Of a stretch of DNA of 48,468 bases, positions 43,293 through 48,468 are shown in pieces. Origin of the DNA: Mesotaenium endlicherianum (taxonomy: Eukaryota; Streptophyta; Zygnematophyceae; Zygnematales; Mesotaeniaceae); the NCBI GenBank assembly GCA_009602735.1, contig WELA01010285.1:226464-274931 (forward strand). Reading direction: 5' to 3'. The notes under the pieces were generated by a model. It ran no database searches. It was given only the letters and a program-made list of their open reading frames with translations, and was not told the origin of the DNA. The translations under genes and the position numbers were made by a program. The stretch's first letter is position 1, and the number at the start of each line of letters is the position of its first letter.

Positions 43293-44716
43293 TAGATTAC
43301 AAAAGAGATGCATCGTGTTTTGCGCGCGCATCGGTGCAGTCACGTACATACATTTTCTTCTTGCATCCATAGCACTCGTATAAAGTGACGGCAGCCGCGC
43401 CTACCACAAATAAGGGGTCGTCAAGACCCTACATGGTAGTAGTGTTCTTGGCCAATTTTGTCGGCAGCTGTTAGAATATAGTACATAAGAAGAATGCACT
43501 ACGGCGATGGTTGCCTTATAAGTTATGTCCCGCATGCTGGAAGAGACCAGTACAGCTCCATAAGCTGTTATCAGCACAGGTACTCAGTGGTTCCATATCA
43601 CCGTGAAGTTGGGCACATTCAGGTGAAAACAAAGGACCCCCACATTATGTATGAGTGGGTGGATATATAGTAGTGCTGGCTTTGGTACCTCTGGCTGATG
43701 TTGAACGCCCTGCTCACTGAGCGCATATCTCCAGCCACGCAGAAAAAGTTTCTTCAAAGTGTACACTACGAAGCTTGAGTATTAATTGGAACATAATCAA
43801 GACAGTGTCTTCTACCTCCAGCTTATGATCAGCCGGAAACTTGGTTGCTTCTTATTTTTCTTGAGGGACGTGATTGTGTGAAAGACCTACTTCGAGATGC
43901 AGTGGAATGTTCTAATGAATGTTATACTAAAATATGCTCACACTCCCCATTCTTGAAGAGCTGTCTGTCACTTGGCCCAGAGAGTGACAAATGTGTACGA
44001 AATGACCTAATTGTTCTGCCCATGGCCTTGCTTGTGTGTACACACATTTTAGAAGTGCCTTCCTGCAAGAATACTGGCTCTTCTGACTGGGGCATTTCCT
44101 GAGAATTCCATTTACATTCAGGTTATATTTGATGCCTGGGGTCCAATTCTTGGCCTCTAAGCAAGACTTGCATCTAGTTGTGCCGAGCGGCTCAAAATGA
44201 CCTGTAAAGACATCATTGACAGGGCAACAAGAAAAATAACATATTTTTTGTGGTCATCATGCCCGACATGAATATTGGATTCTTCAAAGAAGGTTCATCC
44301 ACCCACTAACCAAGTGGAGGTCAAAGTTGTGGGAAGTCTATCAATGGGGTTATACAAGCTTATTTCGTCCCGTGTCTTAGAAGTAATCATGATGAAGCAG
44401 TTTTCTTCCACTTTCAAAGAAGGCGGGGGGGCGTGACCAGAACCAGCACAGTCTCCGTGCCCACCGGATACATATTCAAAGACGATGATTCACACATTTA
44501 TGCCAAAATAATATAATGAAAGAGCTCTCATTTATGCCACAAGAGTATGGTTTCCGTGCATAATGCACATGACACTTCTTTTGCAGGCCAGCACTGGCGT
44601 CCAAATTGAATCAAAGACCATCCTCGTGTCAACCAGACCCGCCGCCGCTCACAAAGTAGGGGGAGCCGTACAGCAGCCCCGTGTAGCGTTGCTTGCCCCC
44701 GCCTCGGACCCGAGCA
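43293..44716. other. Intergenic region between two convergent genes
   Basis: About 1.4 kb separates the stop of the zinc-module gene (+) from the stop of the formyltransferase (-). It should contain both 3' UTRs. Frames at 43584-43766 and 43845-44102 are short and have no motifs. No RNA gene is seen. Confidence 0.5.
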
Positions 44717-47700
44717 CTAGTGCCAGCAGAACAGGTGGCGCCCTCGGAGGCCGTTCCAGAAGGCCTTGGCGGGCATCGCCTTCTTGCTCACAGGCTGCAG
44801 CACGTGCACCTGCACGCACGCATGCACAGCAGCGGCAATTCCCTGGTAACTCACTCTCAGAGAGCGACGGCCGTCGTCACAAGCAAGACCGCAGAAGCGC
44901 TTTCCCGGGCCTGCAAGCTTCCAGCGGTGTGTGTGCTTCCTCTAGGACGACCGCTGCCGCCAGAGACGCCCACTCTTCCTGGGCTAAGCAGATGAAACTT
45001 CCAGACAGAAGCGGTCTGATACTTTGTGGGCAGATGGGGCAGGAGCTCTCCGGGCGGGCTCTAGGCTCCAGCCCCAGCTCTCTGGAGGAAAAGCACCCCA
45101 CCCCCCCCACATCTCAAGCCTCGACCCCATACAAGTGGAGCACCTGCTCTGTGATGACCAGCCAAGCATTCCAGCAGCAGGGCCCGGTGGACACATGAGA
45201 CAAGCGCGGGTGCGTGCGTGGACGCACGCGGGTGCTGCGACGGCCCCGTTCCATGCAGGATGCGGGGGAAGCATGTGAAGCCCTCATGGGCATGTGATGC
45301 GCGCCAGCTGTCCAGGAGGCGGCTGGCTGCACAGAGGGAGCACGCGGGAGTGCTAGAGGAAAGGCCTGCGGAACACATTCATCATGCGGATAAATGCATA
45401 CGTGCATCACGAGGCATGCGTTCATGCGTGCGCATAGCTTGTCCAACTCGCGCACATTAGCTCAGTCGAGAGCACGAGGGCCGCGCGGGCTGGGCGCATC
45501 TCCTCGGAGGCGCGAGTGCAGGGCGCCAGGCAGCAGCAAACTGATCGGCGTGCATATCAGGAGGCAAACGAGCAAGCACTTTTCTAAGCCAAAGATAAGA
45601 GCTAGGAGGTTTTGGGGAAAGAGAGAGAGAGAGCAGCAAGGCAGCGGCCTCAAGCACCCTCCCCCACCCCGCCACCACCCCACACCCCCCCCCTCCCCCC
45701 GTGTAGAGATGAACGGAATGCATGGACTGACATAGCAGACACACATAGCAGACACAGACACACGGCTGCGCGCGTGCTTCTTGCAGGCGCCTCAGAGTCC
45801 AGGGCCCCAGAGCGTGGATGAGTGGGTGGGTAGGGGGGGGAGGGGAACGCCAAGGCCCTACCTCCAAGGTGGAGCCGTCCGCGCAAGGCAGCAGCAGAGC
45901 GTCCCCCTCCAGCTGCACAGCCCCGCCTCCTCCTCCTCCTCCTCCTCCTTCGCTTCTGCCTCCTCCGCTTTCACCTCTTTCTCCACCTTCAGCTGTGGCA
46001 TCATGCGCTCTGGATGTGGCCGGGGCTGTGGGATCTGACGGCGGCCGCGGGACTGTCGTGAGTATCTTAGCAGTAACGTCCTCGGACACGCCGGTCGCCG
46101 GGTCGACGACGGTGAAGGTCACCTTCGCCCCGGGCCACCCGGCAAACGCTCGCACCTGCGCGTCCCAAAGAAGGTGAAGGCGCACCAGGCCACGGTGGGT
46201 GCGCTTGCTTGCAAGAAGAAAGGGCATGCAATGATACACCGGGGCTGCGCCCTTTCCGCTACTACTCAACGGCCACCTGGGGATGCTGCTGATGCTGATG
46301 CTGATGCTGACGCTGACGCACAGCCGCCCAGGGGCCACCAGGTGGGCCTAGTCAGGGCTGCCACAGGGGAGGAAGGGAGGGAGAGAGGGCGAGAGGGAGA
46401 GAAGGAGGGAAGGAGAGGGGAAGAGCCTTGTGCTCCCCAATACGTGAACACAACGATGCAGAGAAGGTCCCGACGCCTCGGGCAGCCATTGGCGGGTGCC
46501 GAGTCAGGACAGGGCACGAACCAGACTGCAGGAACACCGGGGAGTTGCAAGCACTGTCAAATGACAACCAGATCGCTGTGACAACGCTGGCCAGGCAGGG
46601 CAGGCAGAGCAGGGCAGGGCAGGGCACAGCGGAGACGCGGTGATAGAAGGCCACCCACCTTGTTGTGCAGAGAGAGCGCCGACTCCGTCAAGGAAAGCAC
46701 GCCCTCCTCTGGGCTCACCTGCGCCCCCGCGCCACATACACACACAAACACAGGCACGCATATACACGCACATACACATCTAAGGGACTACACGCAGTGC
46801 CACAGCCTGCCCCCGTGCGCCGCAGCTTAGCTGCGGACAGATGCGGCTGCTTACCTACACAGACTGCAGTCGCCAGCCAAGCCCGGTGCGTGTTCTCCAC
46901 GACAGGAGCCTCCTGGCGGGAAGCTGAGCTGGCCAAGCAGTGGGGCAACCGAGCAGCTGCGCAGAGGGAGAGGAGAAAATGCAAGTGGTACTCTACCTTG
47001 GCTGCGTGGGTGGCCTCAGCATGCTCCTGCGCCTGGGCCCTGTCGGCGGCCGACCCGTCCAGGATGCCTCCCAGCTCGCGGAGGAGCAGCCTCGTGCCTG
47101 CAGGCCAACAGGTGTCGCAGCAGCAGCAGAAGGGGAAGGGAGGGAGAGTTGGGACACACTCAAGCTCTCCCTTCCGGTCTTGTCCCCCGCTACCTATCCC
47201 GCACCTTCACCATCTTGCTCTTGACAATTTTCCCTCGGTCCCTCGTTGCTTGGTTGCGTTTGCTTGCTAAATTGTAACTAATATAGCACCCCCCTTCCCC
47301 TCCTTCTAGAAGTAAATTTTGACGGTGTGTGGTGGCCGTCAGAGCAGCACGGTTGACGACATGCCAGATAGTTTCCCAGGAAGGCGAACGTGGGCAGGGC
47401 TGGGGCTAACGTTTTTGTCACCCGAGAAAGAAGGGCATATGGAGAAAGGGATTCCTACGAGGTGGGGCAAAGGAGGGAGGAGGACGTGAAAGAGGAGCGC
47501 GTGCATGAGTCAGTGAAAGAGTCCAAGCGTCGCCGAGACGCCGCAAGGAAGGGGAAGATGCATGCAGGAGGGCACCCCCACCTGCCGAGCTGAGACACCC
47601 TCATCACTCCAACTTTGACGGGCAAGTCCCACCTCTCAGCACGCGGACTGGGAAGGGGAACACCAGTCAGAGGACGCCCCCAATGCCCACCGTCTGTGCA

Positions 47701-48151
47701 ATTGCGGCATGCCAGGTGGGGTTGGGACATGCCAGGTCGCCAAGTGGAAGCTCCTCTACAATCCTCCTCTCTCCTCCTCCCCTCCTCCGCCTCCTGCTGG
47801 TGCTGCCATTGCTGCAGCAGCAGCAGCAGCGCCAGCTGACAGTGCTAGTCGTTCAACGAGGTCAGTGTAGGTGTCTCTTGGGGGGTGTGGGGGTGGGGGG
47901 GGGCGGAAAGGGGGGAGGTTTGCGTTTGAAGCTCGTGCAGAAGGAGATTCTCATGTATACTCCCACTCGCTCTCGTCCCCATACTCGAGCACTGCACTGC
48001 TGGCATCAGACGCCAGCAACAGCCTTCCCTTCTGCATGAGAGTTGGATTTGGAAGAGACAGTGATCTGCGCCAGCCCACAGGGACAGGGGGGGTGTATGT
48101 GTGAGGGAGTACCTCGCGCAAAGAGGTCTTCCAGCAGCTCCGGAGCCTGCC
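44717..48151 (-). CDS. FMT: Methionyl-tRNA formyltransferase, 3' exons (5'-partial)
   Basis: This enzyme formylates initiator Met-tRNA for organellar translation, using 10-formyl-THF. Minus-strand exons are 48151-48113 (APELLEDLFARG), 47097-46997 (TRLLLRELGGILDG ... EHAEATHAAK), 46718-46659 (VSPEEGVLSLTESALSLHNK), 46155-45862 (VRAFAGWPGAKVTFTVVDPA ... LLLPCADGSTLE) and 44809-44717 (VHVLQPVSKKAMPAKAFWNG, stop TAG at 44719-44717). All are flanked by GT-AG, phases agree, and together they reproduce the end of the formyltransferase domain and the C-terminal tRNA-binding domain. The 98-codon exon carries a Gly/Ser/Glu low-complexity insert (about 35 residues) between two beta strands. The N-terminal catalytic part (HPSLLP-type motif) lies beyond the right edge; I could not identify upstream exons in 48152-48468. 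Plant-type organellar location is inferred. Confidence 0.85.
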
Positions 48152-48468
48152 CTGCATGTGGCGCGCACACCCACAGCCAGCTAGCCAGCCAGCCATCAGG
48201 CACCACAAGAGCGGGGGGAGCAAGGAGGGGAGAGAGAAAGAAAGAGAGAGAGGGAAAGAGAGCCTTCATGAACAACACGCGCACAAATGGTGCAGCTTTC
48301 CTGGCAGAAGGGCGGCAGCTAGAGAGGCTGCCCCCCTGAAGGGGGAGACCACCAACACTCTTAATTACAACATTGCGTCTGCTCCCAGGCCTGACAGCAG
48401 GACTTGCCAACTTCTCGCATCCCCGTTAATGACACGCGGAGGATAAATATCCTGCAAGAAAGGGGGGG
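48152..48468. other. Intron or upstream part of the formyltransferase gene
   Basis: The minus strand has possible acceptors (CTTGCAG near 48455 and TTCAG near 48340), but the downstream translations do not match the expected formyltransferase segment. The acceptor used for the exon at 48151 is ACATGCAG. Confidence 0.35.

Noticed and set aside
42798..43370. Long minus-strand frame opposite the last exon of the zinc-module gene
   Set aside because: It is a shadow of GC-rich polyGln/His coding sequence. The plus-strand exon has matching splice phases and a complete codon count.
45457..46338. A 293-codon minus-strand open frame
   Set aside because: Only 45862-46155 is exon (formyltransferase). 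The rest reads through introns and simple repeats; the splice sites and the family alignment end at those limits.
1..48468. CRISPR arrays, bacterial operons or phage modules
   Set aside because: Introns, retrotransposons and gene content are eukaryotic; no spaced identical repeats of CRISPR type are present.

Overview
This is a eukaryotic nuclear segment: the host genes have GT-AG introns with matching phases, and the genes are separated by thick layers of retrotransposons. The host exons at both ends are GC-rich. The repeat-filled centre (about 5.3-39.6 kb) is much more AT-rich. A plant-style methionyl-tRNA formyltransferase C-terminus and retrotransposon primer-binding sites of the initiator-Met type (TGGTATCGGAGC) suggest the green lineage (plant or streptophyte alga), but I cannot fix the species.

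Host genes. (1) 228-1994 (+): 3' exons of a Tat-SF1/CUS2-type U2-snRNP splicing factor, with the UHM R-W-F motif split by an intron. (2) 31747-32120 (+): an unrecognised small two-exon gene. (3) 39644-43292 (+): a five-exon gene of 805 codons plus stop with two related RING-like zinc modules. (4) 44717-48151 (-): five 3' exons of methionyl-tRNA formyltransferase, continuing off the right edge. Genes 3 and 4 are convergent.

Retroelements. 2.56-5.36 kb (-): a truncated gag-protease relic. 5733-21304: an old Ty3/gypsy chromovirus on the minus strand. Into it, in opposite orientation, a younger copy of the same family (8374-15671) has inserted, with a perfect 5-bp target duplication (AGAAG). Both copies carry an extra reading frame of about 550 codons between pol and the 3' LTR. 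It encodes a coiled-coil/acidic protein I do not recognise. 21662-27374 (-): a tyrosine-recombinase retrotransposon with gag, RT/RNase H and recombinase and the B2-A2-B1...A1 split direct repeats of Ngaro/PAT-type elements. Its gag is split by a solo LTR (26029-26746) of the chromovirus family with TSD TCGGA. 28922-31318 (-): a different gypsy relic whose integrase is followed by a PHD finger; a second copy of its LTR lies at 27375-27716. 34871-36086: a diverged long LTR.

The remainder (32.1-34.6 kb, 36.1-39.6 kb) is apparently non-coding. It holds a CT microsatellite with an assembly gap, dense palindromes and hairpins, a tRNA-like A/B-box stretch, short tandem repeats and a MITE-like fold-back. 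The most unusual items are the chromovirus accessory ORF with its relic of an internal LTR/PPT junction, and the integrase-PHD element.
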